DNA of 64,000 nt from Sextonia rubra (Eukaryota > Streptophyta > Magnoliopsida > Laurales > Lauraceae). Below the pieces are notes generated by a model that did not search any database, was not told where the DNA came from, and saw nothing but the letters and a program-made list of their open reading frames with translations. This document shows, piece by piece, positions 34,392 through 46,182 of this stretch. Position 1 is the first letter of the stretch; each line of letters opens with the position of its first letter. The stretch lies in contig JASUAD010000026.1 in NCBI GenBank assembly GCA_037013555.1, positions 6,510,001 to 6,574,000 on the forward strand, read 5' to 3'. The position numbers and the translations under genes are program-made.

Positions 34392-36180
34392 TAAATGTTG
34401 TTGAAGCCTTTTTAAAAGAAAATTGGTACAAATATATGTATGATAATCAAAGAAATATTTATTTTTTTGATTGGCTTAAACTAACAATAAAGAAAGCTTA
34501 TAATACTGAAGATTTATCCATCAATATGATAACAAAATTAAGCTCATCTTGGATTATAGCTTTTACCAGTTCTTCTTACAAAGAACTGAAGGATCTATTC
34601 ATCCTCCATTACATCAAATCTTATATAAAGAAACTTCGGCCATACTCATAAAAGATGTGGCAAAGATACAAGGAGATAAAGGTAAATCTGAATTAATTTA
34701 TAAATCAGACTTAAGTCAAGTTTTAAAACAAAATAATTATACAAATATTAACCTTCATACTATTGGCCAACAAACTAATAGAATTGAAGATAAAGTTGAA
34801 ATTATTTTAAAAATTTATGATGCATCTTGTTCTCAAAAGATAATTAAGATACAAACTTTAGGTTTTCAAGGTGAAGCCCTTAAATATCTAACCTTACATA
34901 GGAAACCTTTAAAATTTTCAGATGAACTAATCAATTAATTATCTCGTAGTTTTACAAATATAAAACTTCAAGAAAATAAAGATAAAAAAGCTGACAAATC
35001 TATAAATGTTTTAGTCTCAAATTCTAAAGTCGCTAGCTCAGATACAAAATTTTTTGTAGCCAATCCTACAGAAGAAGAGTCTACAACAAATGAGAATCAA
35101 AATGGTCAAAATCAAGAATCTCTACAAATCAATAAAATATTTAAAAGACCAAAACCAATAGTCATTGCAAAAAAAATAAGAAATTATTATCCAAGACCTA
35201 CTCCAGTTAATCTTCAATTTGAAAAACAAGCTATTCTAAGTGGCCTTCGATTTGAAAACTCCTCAGTGTACGAATGGAATCTAGATGGATTATCTGAATA
35301 TCGAATCTTGCAACTATGCCAACACATGATGATAAATGCCTCTACCATCATGGCTGCCCGTAATGGTCAAAGACATGCAGTAAATGCAGTTGTACTTGGA
35401 TTCACTAGATAATTACATAGTTGGTGGGAAAACTACCTATCTGATACAGAAAGAAATGCTATATTAAATGTAGTAAAAAGAGATCACTCAGGAAATCCTG
35501 TTCCGATTCCTCAAGGCCAAATGATCCCTGATTCCATCTACATGCTTGTTACCAATATAGTTAAACATTTTATTGGTAATTATATGCATGTAGAAGAAAA
35601 ATTAAAAAAACAATTAATAAATTTATCTTGCCCAACATTCTCAGATTTTCATTGGTATAAAGGTGGTTTTTTTTATCAAAACTCTATACAATTGATGCAA
35701 GCAATTCAGAATTTTGGAAAGAAAAACTTATATCTGGTCTTCCTAAACTTTTTGCAGAAATGTTAGAGAATAGTTAAAATCAGAAAATTATGGAAATTTA
35801 AATTATGAACTTTATACATATAATGACCTCACTCAAAAGATAAATAAAGTTGGATTCTCATTATGTAATGAAATCAAACTTAAACAACAAATTGAAAATC
35901 AAAAAAGAATTAGCAAATATGAACTTGGTGATTTTTGTTATCAGTTTGGCACGGAACCATTAATTAGTCCTTCTAGCCAAAATAAAAAGAAAAACTAAAG
36001 AAGAAACCATCAAAAAAGAAAATCTAAACATTTTTCAACTCCACATTATTATATTCTCTCAAAAAGATATCACAAAAAATCTTCTCATAAAAACCCTTAT
36101 AAAGAATTAAAGAAATCTTACACAAAAGATAATCATCTACTTCTCATCCCAAGAAAAATAAAAGTAAAAACAAAAAAAGA
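34392..36180 (+). pseudogene. ORF1 linker and capsid region, zinc knuckle lost (copy 6)
   Basis: 34400-34938 holds the linker (YDNQRNIYFFDWLKL, NRIEDKVEIILKI). The capsid region follows, with a readable part at 35521-35766 (NIVKHFIGNYMHVEEKLKK) and the basic tract at 35985-36130. Where the other class B copies have the zinc knuckle, sequence jumps from CCCAAGAAAAA to TAAAAGTAAAAAC near 36165, removing the whole CCHC motif. Multiple stops. Confidence 0.82.
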
Positions 36181-37324
36181 AATCAAAACTATTTAAAAAA
36201 GATCCTTACCCTCATCCTTAGAATCATCTAGTTCCTCTAATAAAGATAATTCTTCAGATAAATGTCATTGTAAAACATTTGACAGCGAAATCTAGTATGC
36301 ATCTACTTCTTCTTCCTCTTTGTCTTTAAATGTACTTTCTACTCTAGAAGAACTGGTGCTAGAAATCTTTAAAGGTCTCAAAGATGAAAAATCAAAAAAT
36401 AAATATTTTGAAAAAAATATAGAATATAAATAAAGGAAATAAGAAAGGAAAAGCTTCTACTTCAGACAATATATCTGACTTACCTGAACACTTCAGCATT
36501 AAAACTGTATTAGATAGATTAAGAGTGCAGCGAGCTCCTCCTCATCTTTCAATTCAAGATCTTTATAACGGAATTAATCAAGAAATAAAAGAATTAAAAC
36601 AAGACTTAATTGAACTTCAAGAACTCAAACAACTTGTTGAGAATCTTGAATTTCACATACTCAAAAATTATTAAGAAAATAATGATAATTTAGAAAATCA
36701 AGAAAATTTGATGAAAACTTGAATGGTTTTGTAAATTCTTTAACAAGGAATTCACTTAAAAAATGGAAAACTCATGTTACAATTAAGATAAAAAAATTCT
36801 CTGTTAAAGCACTCTGCTTACTAGATAGTGGCACAGATGTTAATTTAATAAGGGAAGGATTAATCCCAACAAAATATTATGAAAAAACTAATAATAAACT
36901 CAATCTAACTACTGCTAGCAAAAAATTACATATCAAATACAAATTAAGTAATGTTTATGTCTATAAAAATGGAACATGCATAAAGACTAATTTCTTTTTA
37001 GGAAAGGATTTAAACAATGATGTTATCCTTGGAAACCCTTTACTACAAATTCTATAACCTTTTCAAATTGACTCATCAGGTCTAAAAAGTATTTTAGACA
37101 ATAAAGAGTTAATTTTTTATTTTGGTGAATCAACTCCTATTCAACATATCAATAGTATTCAGATAAAGTGTAAACAAGAATATGGTGTTCAAAAAACAAC
37201 CAAATAACCAGTTCTAAATAAAACGGGTCTTATTAATTGTCTTTCTGATGTCTTTATGTTTTCTACATTTGATCCTACATCCAGATTTTGGAACCTTCAA
37301 ATTCTACCCGGAGGACAGATATGA
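36181..37324 (+). pseudogene. Coiled coil, protease and reverse transcriptase stub (copy 6)
   Basis: The Ser-rich stretch uses the CCTCATCCTTAGAATCATC type shared with class A copies and copy 10, not the type in copies 1, 3 and 8. 36719-37057 is open and holds the protease, with DSGTD at 36824-36838 and NKLNLTTASKKLHIKYKL. The stub of reverse transcriptase follows (CKQEYGVQ, STFDPTSRFWNLQI) and ends in TGA at 37322-37324 after the shared +1 shift. Confidence 0.85.
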
Positions 37325-37416
37325 AATTATTTATCTTTTCCCAAGAAAATAAAATTTTAAATTATTGCTAAATCTCATTCAGACCTCTATGCCTTCAGGA
37401 AGTATCCCATCTCATT

Positions 37417-38580
37417 ATGACATCAAGTAAAGCCCCTATTCAGGAATCAAGCTCTTCCTTCATACCTACATCCTAACAAATATCAAATCCCTTTTTCAAT
37501 CCAGGATTATCTGTCACTTCACAAGAACTTATCAATGCCATTAGAGTGCCATTCTCTCTAATAAAGGAAAAACCACTAGAAAAACCTTATCCAAAATTGC
37601 AAACCATATCAAGGACTGAGAAAGCCAAATCCTTATGTGCCATAACATCCGTCAAATGACACTGTTATCCACCTATGCTGATGAAAAACATCCAAAATTC
37701 ACCTCTTGAAAAAGGTTATCACAGCCCTTCCAGATGAGCTAGCTGCAAGAATTAGAGAGAAAACTATTTCTTATCAGATCGAGGAGCAATTAATGCTCAA
37801 AGCTCAATATATAAGCTGGGCAATTGGCTTTCCCAAATTGTTCCTACCATCATATGAAGTTGATATCTCATATATCGAACAAGGATTAGTCCAAAGATTT
37901 TCTTTATGCAGAGATGATTTTGAAATAATACAGCAGCTTCCTATAATCGCGCGTCATGCCCTTCGCAGCCTTGGAGTTACCAAAAGACTACTTCTCATAA
38001 GGATTTTATCAAGTTTGGGTGAAAGATCAGAAATCTGGTGTTATCAACCTTATCAATTATGGACCATCATGAATTATGAAGAAGGAGATTTAATCTGCAA
38101 AAAATTCATCTCCACCTTTAATGATTATGAGCATCTCCTTATTAATTATCTAGCTCAATGGTATGAATCTTAAGAAGTCGCTACAATGGAATACAGCTTA
38201 GAACGTCTCCAGAAGTATGATCCAGCTTCTGATCCATATCAAAGATTTCTCAATCTAAAAGGACATCTTGAATTTGCATGTATATACAGATTTGTTTGGT
38301 GTGACAGTCGACAAGTTGTTTGCATTGCTGATGATCTCACTAAGCAAATTACAGTGATATAGAATCCTTCTAAATCTGGACATACCAAGTTTAATCAAAT
38401 TCTCAATGCCTATGAAGATATCTCTTTTGACATTTTAGAAAAAACTCATGAAGAATTAATTCAGCATTCCATGGAGAATTCAAAAATGATAATGAAGGTT
38501 GGAATGACCATTGTCATAATTTTGACTCTATTATGAAGTTCTCCACCAGCTGCAATGGAATTCGTCAGGATGATGATTAA
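37417..38580 (+). pseudogene. ORF2B, unknown function (copy 6)
   Basis: Start ATG 37417, end TAA 38578-38580. 37706-38173 is open for 155 codons: EKTISYQIEEQLMLKAQYI, SWAIGFPKLFLPSYEVD, SLCRDDFEIIQQLP, HALRSLGVTKR and NDYEHLLINYLAQWYES. An acceptor-like GCCTTCAGGA lies about 20 bases before the ATG. The N-terminal 95 codons are broken by small indels. No known domain. Confidence 0.75.
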
Positions 38581-39152
38581 TTATATCAAGATTTATTAAG
38601 AGTTTTCGCTATAAAGCCTACAAAGAAAAGATAACAAAAACTTTATCATTGCTACTGTATCCATAGCTATGCTATTCCCTACAAATACATCAAAGTTATG
38701 TTGAAAAAGTACTATACAAAAAAGATACTTTGAGAAAGAAGACAAAAGACAATTGGGAAAAATCCAAAGCCAACAAGAAAATTCAAGGCCCATAAACTCC
38801 TCTCTCTGCAACAGACTAACCAAGTACTATGCAGAAGAATAAAGCAACATCCTCCTAGTCAACAAGTACACTCATCACAGCATGAAGACAAACCATTTAT
38901 ACAGCAACCTGTGATTTTATCTTGCAGTAAAATCTCGAAACATCATAAAATGAAATGCAAATGCAGTATAAATGCAGTTGTAATGAAATGTAAATTATGT
39001 TTGCTGAAGTTATAAATAGTACTAGCCTTCTCCATGTACAAGCAAGAGTTGGAATACCAGTCAAAATCTAGCCTTGCTTCCACCACCATCTCCTCTCTCT
39101 TCTCTCTTCCACTTTTGTATACCCACCATCTTCCACATTTGGTATTAGAGCC
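38581..39152 (+). promoter_or_regulatory. Viral intergenic region behind copy 6
   Basis: Class B 3' region, then TATAAATAG at 39011-39019 and primer site TGGTATTAGAGCC at 39140-39152. The sequence stops exactly at the end of the primer site and continues as inverted movement-protein sequence. AGAGC at the joint is shared by both partners. No gene. Confidence 0.85.
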
Positions 39153-39658
39153 TCATGTGCACTTGGATCTGTAAGGGAAACAGAGAAATTTGGAAAGCAA
39201 TTGAAGAAAGTAGGGCTATTAGCTAAACTTGATTCAACCATTCCAAGTATTGAATCACTGAATTTTTTATGTCTTGTATCTTGAAAATAGATGAGAGCTT
39301 TAGTTCTAAGTCCAAGTCTTGTTAAAGGCTTTAGAGCAACTTGCACTAATCCAATATGAATATAATTGTATGTTTTAACATACTCCTTTATTTCATGGGG
39401 CTTGATTAAAAAAAGATGCTGAATATTACTGGTAATGGATTCAGTTCTTTCAATGGTTTTTACTTTATAGCTTTATTTTAATTGAAAACTTCCAACTTTA
39501 TAAATTTCATTTTTATTTACAGTTGGAATAGTTTAGTCACAAATAATTTGATCTAAATTGTCATACCTGATTTTTTCACTATTTTTAATAGACATAGAAG
39601 ATAAAGAATTTGATAATGTGGAAAAAGAAGGTACAAACTTCTTAATAAGCTTAGCCAT
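39153..39658 (-). pseudogene. Movement protein N-terminal fragment (copy 7)
   Basis: Minus-strand start of ORF1 from ATG 39658. It covers the Ser-rich N-terminus and the first half of the 30K core, to the DPSAHEA segment, where it is cut at 39153 by the inversion. 39346-39153 reads QVALKPLTRLGLRTKALIYF, with Phe-Gln-Asp near the conserved Asp. Internal stops are present, for example near 39530. Confidence 0.83.
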
Positions 39659-40553
39659 AATTTGTATTACAGAGTTATTTTAATCAAATCCACCACGAGT
39701 ATCTAACGAAATAGAGGATTTACACACTAACAAAATGCCCTAAATGCCTTCACACGGCTAACAACGGCGACAACAATTGCTACCTCAACTTTGCTCCGGG
39801 TGGAATACGATTAAAATTTCTTAATAATAACAAACACAGAAATAAGTATTAAGACTTTTGACGTTCTTACTTCTGAGTTAGCAATTCATTAAACAAAATG
39901 AAAACATAAAGATTAGTGAAGAAATACTCACAAAACGACTTTATATTGCAACAATACTTGATTACAAACTAGATGCCAACTTGTCTTTGATACCAAATGG
40001 AGAAGCTTGTGGGTATACAAAAGCACAAGGGAGAGGAGACAGGAGATGGTGGTGGAAGCAAGGCTGGATTTTGACTGGTATTCCAACTCTTGCTGGTACA
40101 TGAGGAAGGCTAGACTTATTTATAGTCATAACAAACATAATTTACATTTCATTACAACTAAATTTAGACTAAATGTGCATTTCATTTTATATGCTGGCAA
40201 ATTTCATGATGCTTCCAAACTGTAGGCAAAAATCACAATCTTTGCTGTAGATGAACTTTATTCTAAATAGTGAAATGTCATGATTGCTTTGAGTGACTTG
40301 ATAAGTATGTGTCATGTCTTTATTTCTTTTCCTTTTCTGGAGATAAGTTCTTCATGGATGTGCATGTCGGGAATAAAATACTATTTCATTCTTATGAGAG
40401 ATATGCTTTGTCTTTTAGTACTTTTGCACGTACTTTTTCTAAAAACTCATTGATGGCCTAGTAGAAAAAGCTTTCCTCATCCTTCCGATGCTTTAGAAAA
40501 AGCGCTTGTAAGAAGAATCTTTATGGTAGGCATAGTATTATAGGAGACTTGCA
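39659..40553 (-). promoter_or_regulatory. Viral intergenic region (copy 7)
   Basis: Minus-strand region between ORF2B of copy 8 and the movement protein of copy 7. The primer site is at 39983-39995 (minus strand TGGTATCAAAGAC), the TATA box at 40117-40124, and a donor-like GTGAGT near 39927-39932 on the minus strand. The part at 40230-40550 is the second type of class B 3' end, also seen after copy 10, and from about 40300 toward the promoter it resembles the sequence behind ORF2A. Confidence 0.82.
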
Positions 40554-41648
40554 TCAAAAGTGCTCATCCCAACCTTCATTTGTTAATTCACCATGGAATA
40601 ATTGGATTAACTCTTCTCGAGTTTTTTCAGAAATATCAAAAGGCACGTCTTCATAAGCACTGATAATTTGATTAAGAGCTGTATGTCCAGATTTATATCA
40701 ATTCTGTATCACCGTTTTTGCTTAACAAGATCATCAGCAATGCATACAACTCGTCAACTGTCACACCAAACATATCTGTATGTACTTGCAAATTCAAGTT
40801 GTACTTTTAGATTGAGAAATCTTTAATATTGGTCAGAAGCTGGATCATAATTTTAGAGACGTTCTAAGCTATATTTTATTGTAGCGACTTCATGAGATTC
40901 ATACCATTGAGTTGGATAATCAACGGGGAGATGCTTGTAATCATTTAACGTAGAGATGAATTTTTTGTAGACTAAATCTCCTTCTTCATGAGTCATGATA
41001 GTTCATAATTGATATAGTTGATAAAACCGAATTTCTGATCTTTCACCCAAAGTGGATGATATCGTTATAAGAAGTTGTCTTTTGGTAACTCCAAGGCTGC
41101 GAGGGGCATGACGCACGATTATAGGGAGCTCCTGTATCATTTCAAAATCATCTCTACATAAAGAAAATCTTTAGACTAATCCTTGTTCGATATATGAGAT
41201 ATTAACTTCAAATGATGGTAGGAACAATTTGGGAAAGCCAGTTGCCCAGCTTATATACTGAGCTTTGAGCATTAATTGCTCCTTGATCTAACAAGAAATA
41301 GTTTTCTCTCTAATTCTTGTAGCTATCTCAACTGGAAGGGCTATGTTGACCTTTTCCAGGAGGTGATTTCTGGATGTTTTTTTATCAGCATAGATAGATA
41401 ACAGTGCTCTTTGATGGATGTTATGGAATATAAGGATTTGGCTTTCTAAGTCTTTGATTGGTTTGCAATTTTGGATAGGGTTTTTCTAGTTTTTTTCTTT
41501 TATCAGAGAGAATGACACTCCAATGGGCATTGATAAGTTCTTATGAAGTGACAGATAATCCTGGATTAAAGAAGGGAATTGATATTTGTTCGGATGTGGG
41601 TATGAAGGAAGAGCTTGATTCCTGAATAGGGGCTTTACTTGATGTCAT
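40554..41648 (-). pseudogene. ORF2B, unknown function (copy 8)
   Basis: Minus strand, ATG 41648 to TGA 40554. It has the shorter C-terminus of copy 10, ending just after the EELIQLFHGE-type motif, where copies 3, 6 and 13 run on for about 20 to 30 residues. It is heavily broken. Recognisable stretches are the SLGVTKRQLL region near 41090 and the VWCDS/VVCIADD region near 40740. Confidence 0.7.
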
Positions 41649-41741
41649 AATGAGAAGAGATACTTCCTAAAAGCAGATAGGTCTGAATGAGAATTATCAA
41701 TAATCTAAATTTTTATTTTCTTTGGGAAAAGAAAAATAGTT

Positions 41742-42900
41742 TTATATCTGTCCTCCAGGTAGAATTTGAAGATACCAAAATCTGGATGTAGGATTAAAAG
41801 TAGAAAGCATGAAGACATTAGAGAGACGATTAATAAGATCCATTTTATTTGAAACTAGATATCTGAATGGTTTTTGAACATCTTATTCTTGTTTACACTT
41901 TGTCTAAATAATATTGATATGTTAAATAGGAGTTAAGTCAACAAAATCAAATTTTAATTCTTTATTTTCTAAAATAGTTTTTAGACCTAATGAGTTAGTT
42001 TGAAAAGGCTGTAAAATTTGTAAAAAAAGGATTTCCAAGGATAACATCATTATTTAAATCCTTTCTTAGAAGGAAATTAGTCTTTATGCATGTTCCATTT
42101 TTACAAACATAAATATTACTTAATTTGTATTTGATATGTAGTTTTTTTACTAGCAGTAGCTAGATTGAGTTTATTATTGGTTTTTTCATAAAATTTTGTT
42201 GGGATTAATCCTTCTCTTATTTAATTAACATCTACGCCACTATCTAGTAAACAAAATGCTTTAATAGAGAAGTCTTTGACCTTAATTGTAGCTCAAGTTT
42301 TCCATTTTATAAGTGGATTTCTTGTTAAAGAATTTGCAAAACCATTTAGTTCTTTATCAAAGTTTTCTTCATTTTCTAAATTATCATTATTTTCTTGATA
42401 ATTTTTAAGTGTGTGAAATTCAAGATTCTTAACATGTTGTTTAAGTTCTTGAAGTTCAATTAAGTCTTTTTTTAATTCTTTTATTTCTTGCATTTGATTA
42501 TTTATTTCTTTATAAAGATCTTGAATAGAAAGATGAGTAGGAGCTTGCTGCTCTCTTAATCTATCTAATACAGTTTTAATACTGAATTGTTCAGGTAAGT
42601 CTGATATGTTATTTGATGTAGAAGCTTTCCCTTTTTTAGTTCCTTTATTTATATTTTATATTTTTTCAAAATATTTATTTTTTAATTATTCATCTTTTAG
42701 ATCTTTAAACATTTCTAGCACCATCTCTTCTGGAGCAGAAAGTATATTTAATGATAAAGACGAAGAAGCAGATTCATATTGGATTTCACTGTCAAATATT
42801 TTACAATGACATGTATCCGAAGCATGAGAGGAAGAATAACCTGTATCAAAGGAACTGGATGACTCTGACACTGAGGATCTTTTTAAGATAGTTTGGATTT
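41742..42900 (-). pseudogene. Coiled coil, protease and reverse transcriptase stub (copy 8)
   Basis: Minus strand. Ser-rich part at 42871-42686 (SESSSSFDTGYSSSHASDT). Coiled coil at 42493-42293 (IKELKKDLIELQELKQHVK). Protease motif DSGVD at 42230-42244. The reverse transcriptase stub spans about 41900 to 41742, ending in TAA after GGQI, the same end as the other class B copies. No YIDD. Confidence 0.85.
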
Positions 42901-44400
42901 ATTTTTCTATTTTAACTTTTATTTTTGGGCAGTCAGGAGTTATATGTCCTTTTTCTTTGCAATTATAACATTGTATTTCTTTTTTTTTAGGATGAGAAGT
43001 GGATGGATTATCGTTTGTATAAGATTTCTTTAATTCTTTATAAGGGTTTTTATGAGAAGAATTTTATAATAATAATTTTGAGGGAGTATAATATTGTGGA
43101 GTTGAAAATTGTTTAGATTTCCTTTTTTGATGGTTTCTTTTTAAGTTTTTCATTTCATTCTAGCTAGAAATACTGATTAATGGTTCTATCCCAAATTAAA
43201 AACAAAAATCACCAAGTTCATACTTGTTGATTCTTTTCTAATTTTCAATTTGATGTTTAAGTTTGATTTCATTGCATAATGAAAATTTAACTTTATTAAT
43301 TTTTTGAATTAGATCACCATATGTATACATTCCATAATTCAACTTTCCATAATTTTCTAATTTTAATTCTTCTATAACTTTTTCTGCAAAAAGTTTAGGA
43401 AGACCAAATATGAATTTTTCTTTCTAAAATTCTGAATTACTTGCATCAATCTGTAGAGTTTTGATAAGAAAACATCTTTGTACCAACACAAATCTGATAA
43501 TGTTGGGCAAGATACATTCATTAATTGTGTTTTTAATTTTTCTTCTACATTCATATAATTACCAATAAAATGTTTAACTATATTGGTAATAAGCATGTAG
43601 ATGGAATCAGTGATCATTTGGCCTTAAAGAGTAAGAATAGGCTTTCCTGAGGGATTTCTTTTTACTGCATTTAATATAGCATTTCTTTTTGTATCAGATA
43701 GGTATTTTTCCCACCAACCATGTAATTGTCCAGTAAATCCAAGGACGACTGCATTTACTGCATGTCTTCGATCATTACCGGCAGCCATGATGGTAGAGGC
43801 ATATATCATCATGTGTTGGCATAGTTGCAAGATTTGATATTCAGATAGTCCACTACATTCCATTCATGTACCGAAGAGTTTTCAAATTGATGGCCATTTA
43901 GAATAGCTTGTTCTTCGAATTGAAGGTCAACTGGAGTAGGTCTTGGATAATAATTTCTTGTTTTTGTTGTAGTGACTATTGGTTTCTGTCTTTTAAAGAT
44001 TTTATTGATTTGTAAAGATTCTTGATTTTGATAATCTTGATTTTCATTTGATTTTTCTTCTATAGAGTCAAAAACAGAGAATTCTAAGTCTAAACTTGAA
44101 GCTTTAGAAACTAAAACATTTATGGATTTGTTATCTTTATTTTCTTTATTATCTTTAAGTTTTATGTTTGTAAAACTATAAGATAATTGATTGATTAGTT
44201 TGTTTGAAAATTTTAAGGGTTTTTTTTTCAAACTTAAGATCTTTAAAGGCTTCACCTTGAAAACCTAAAGATTGTGTCTTGATTACTTTATTGGAAGAAG
44301 TAGTTTCATAAAATTTTAAAATATTTTCAACTTTATTTTCAATTCTATTGGTTTGTTGGCCAATAGTATGAAGGTTTATATTTGTATAATTATTTTGTTC
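42901..44400 (-). pseudogene. Capsid region with intact zinc knuckle (copy 8)
   Basis: Minus strand. The zinc knuckle at 42929-42970 reads CYNCKEKGHITPDC, a full CX2CX4HX4C, the only intact one among the viral copies here. Upstream is the basic Lys/Arg/His tract (43050-43160), then 43617-43372 with NIVKHFIGNYMNVEEKLKT, and 43863-43624 with ASTIMAAGNDRRHAVNAVV and GFTGQLHGWWEKYLSD. 44255-43809 carries the preceding acidic segment and NYYPRPTPVDLQFEEQ. It is interrupted by several stops. Confidence 0.85.
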
Positions 44401-45869
44401 TAAAACATAACTTAAATCTGATTTGTAAATAAATTCAGTTTTACCTTTGTCTCCTTATATTTTTGCAACATCTTTTACGGGTACAGCTGAAGTTTCTTTA
44501 TAAATAATTTGATTTAATGGAGGATGCATATATTCTTCAGTCCTTTGTGGAGAGGAACTGGTAGAAGCTATAATCCAAGAAGAGCTTAATTTAGTTATCA
44601 TATTGATGGATAAATCTTCAGAATTATAAGCTTTCTTTATGGCTAGTTTAAGCCAATCAAAGAAATAAATATTTCTTTGATGATCATACATTTATTTATA
44701 CCATTTTGCTTTTAGAAAGTCTTTGTGTTCTTGAGAAACATGGTTAAAAAAGGATCTTGTGAGAGGATGTAAAGCTAAATTCTTTTTTAACATTTCTTTA
44801 TCAATTTCAAAGCATTCAATAACATTTATATTGAAATCGGATTCCAAATGATTATATGTATTAGATGGAGAAGCCTGATAAGAAGGATACACAAGTCCTG
44901 TAGGTCGAAGGTCTACATTAGGTGTAGAGCAAGAAACTTGGGATGGTTCTTTTATGAAAGATCCTACCACTGGTGGAGGATGTAAATAAGATTTTTTAGA
45001 AGGTTGATAAACTGTAGGAGTTGTATCTTTTGAATCTATTCTAAACTTTATTCCAATACTTCCTTCTTCATGTTCAATAATCATTTCAATATCTTGATTT
45101 TCTAAAGACCTTTCTGGTTGAGCATTTTCTAATCGCCATTTACCAGATAGATTAATATCATTCCACTGTATGAGTTTTGGAATATTAACTTTATTTTTTA
45201 AATTAGTTTGGAATAAAGTAGTCATACCTTTTGCTTAATGGGAATAGGCTATGCCTGGAACAACTGAATTCATGAGTTTATAATAAACTCTATTTATGAG
45301 AGCAAGATCTTGATTATAAGGATTCATATCAAAACCTTTTTGTCTAGATAGCAAGAGTTAGAGCTTTATGTGCACCTAGATCTAAAAGAGAAACAGAGAA
45401 ATTTGGAAAGCAATTGAAGAAAATAGGGCCATTAGCCAAACGTGATTCAACCATTCTAAGTAATGAATCACTGAATTTTTTGTGTCTTGTGTCTAGAACA
45501 TAGGTGAGAGTTTCTGTTTTAAGTCCAAGTCTTGTTAATGGCTTTAGAGCAACTTGCACTAATTCAAAATGAATATAATTGTATGTTTTAACATACTCCT
45601 TTATTTATAGGGCTTGATTATAGAAAGATGCTGAATATTACTGGTAATGGATTCAGTTCTTTCAATGGTTTTACTTTATAACTTGATTTTAATTGAAAAC
45701 TTCCAACTTTATAAATTTCATTTTTATTTACAGTTGGAATAGTCCAGTCACAAATAACTTGATCTAAATCGTCATAACTGATTTCTTCACTATTTTTAAT
45801 AGACATAGAAGATAAGGAATTTGATGATGAGGAAGAAGAACGTACAAACTTCATAGTAAGCTTAGCCAT
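44401..45869 (-). pseudogene. Movement protein and linker (copy 8)
   Basis: Minus strand from ATG 45869 (MAKLTMKFVRSSSSSSN). The 30K core runs to about 45130. Open pieces are 45869-45618, 45559-45344 (QVALKPLTRLGLKTETLTYV, then LD), 45225-44692 (177 codons: NVDLRPTGLVYPSYQASPSN, NHVSQEHKDFLKAKWYK) and 44691-44455 (FFDWLKLAIKKAYNSEDL). This is one of the best records of the region between the 30K core and the capsid. Confidence 0.87.
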
Positions 45870-46182
45870 AATTTGTATTACAGAGTTATTTCAACCAAAT
45901 CCACCACGAGTATCTAGGGAAATAAAAGATTTACACACCAACAAAACGCCTTCACATGGCTAACAAGGGCGACAACATTAGCTACTTTAGCTTCACTCCA
46001 GGTGGAATATGATTAAAATGTCTCAATAATAACAAACACACAACCAAGTATTAAGATTTTTGACGTTTTTGCTTCTGAGTCAGCAATTCCTTAAACAAAA
46101 TCAAAACATAAAGATAAGTGAAGAAATACTAACAAAGCGACTTTATATTGCAACGATACTTGATTACAAACTAGATTCCAAC
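45870..46182 (-). promoter_or_regulatory. Viral leader fragment (copy 8)
   Basis: Minus-strand leader directly upstream of the copy 8 movement protein. The donor-like site is mutated to GTTAGT near 46126-46131. The fragment is cut at GGTTGGAATC near 46172, just short of the primer site, and the promoter is missing. Confidence 0.75.

Larger units (their letters stand above)
34392..39152 (+). mobile_element. Endogenous pararetrovirus copy 6 (class B)
   Basis: Plus-strand class B unit truncated at its 5' side by the inversion near 34391 (no promoter, no 30K core). It carries linker, capsid region, protease, reverse transcriptase stub, ORF2B and the next intergenic region up to the primer site at 39140-39152, where it meets inverted movement-protein sequence. 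Confidence 0.9.
40554..46182 (-). mobile_element. Endogenous pararetrovirus copy 8 (class B, inverted)
   Basis: The most complete class B unit on the minus strand: leader (45870-46180, cut just before its primer site), movement protein, linker, capsid with an intact zinc knuckle, protease, reverse transcriptase stub, ORF2B. It is followed in tandem by the copy 7 fragment. Confidence 0.9.
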
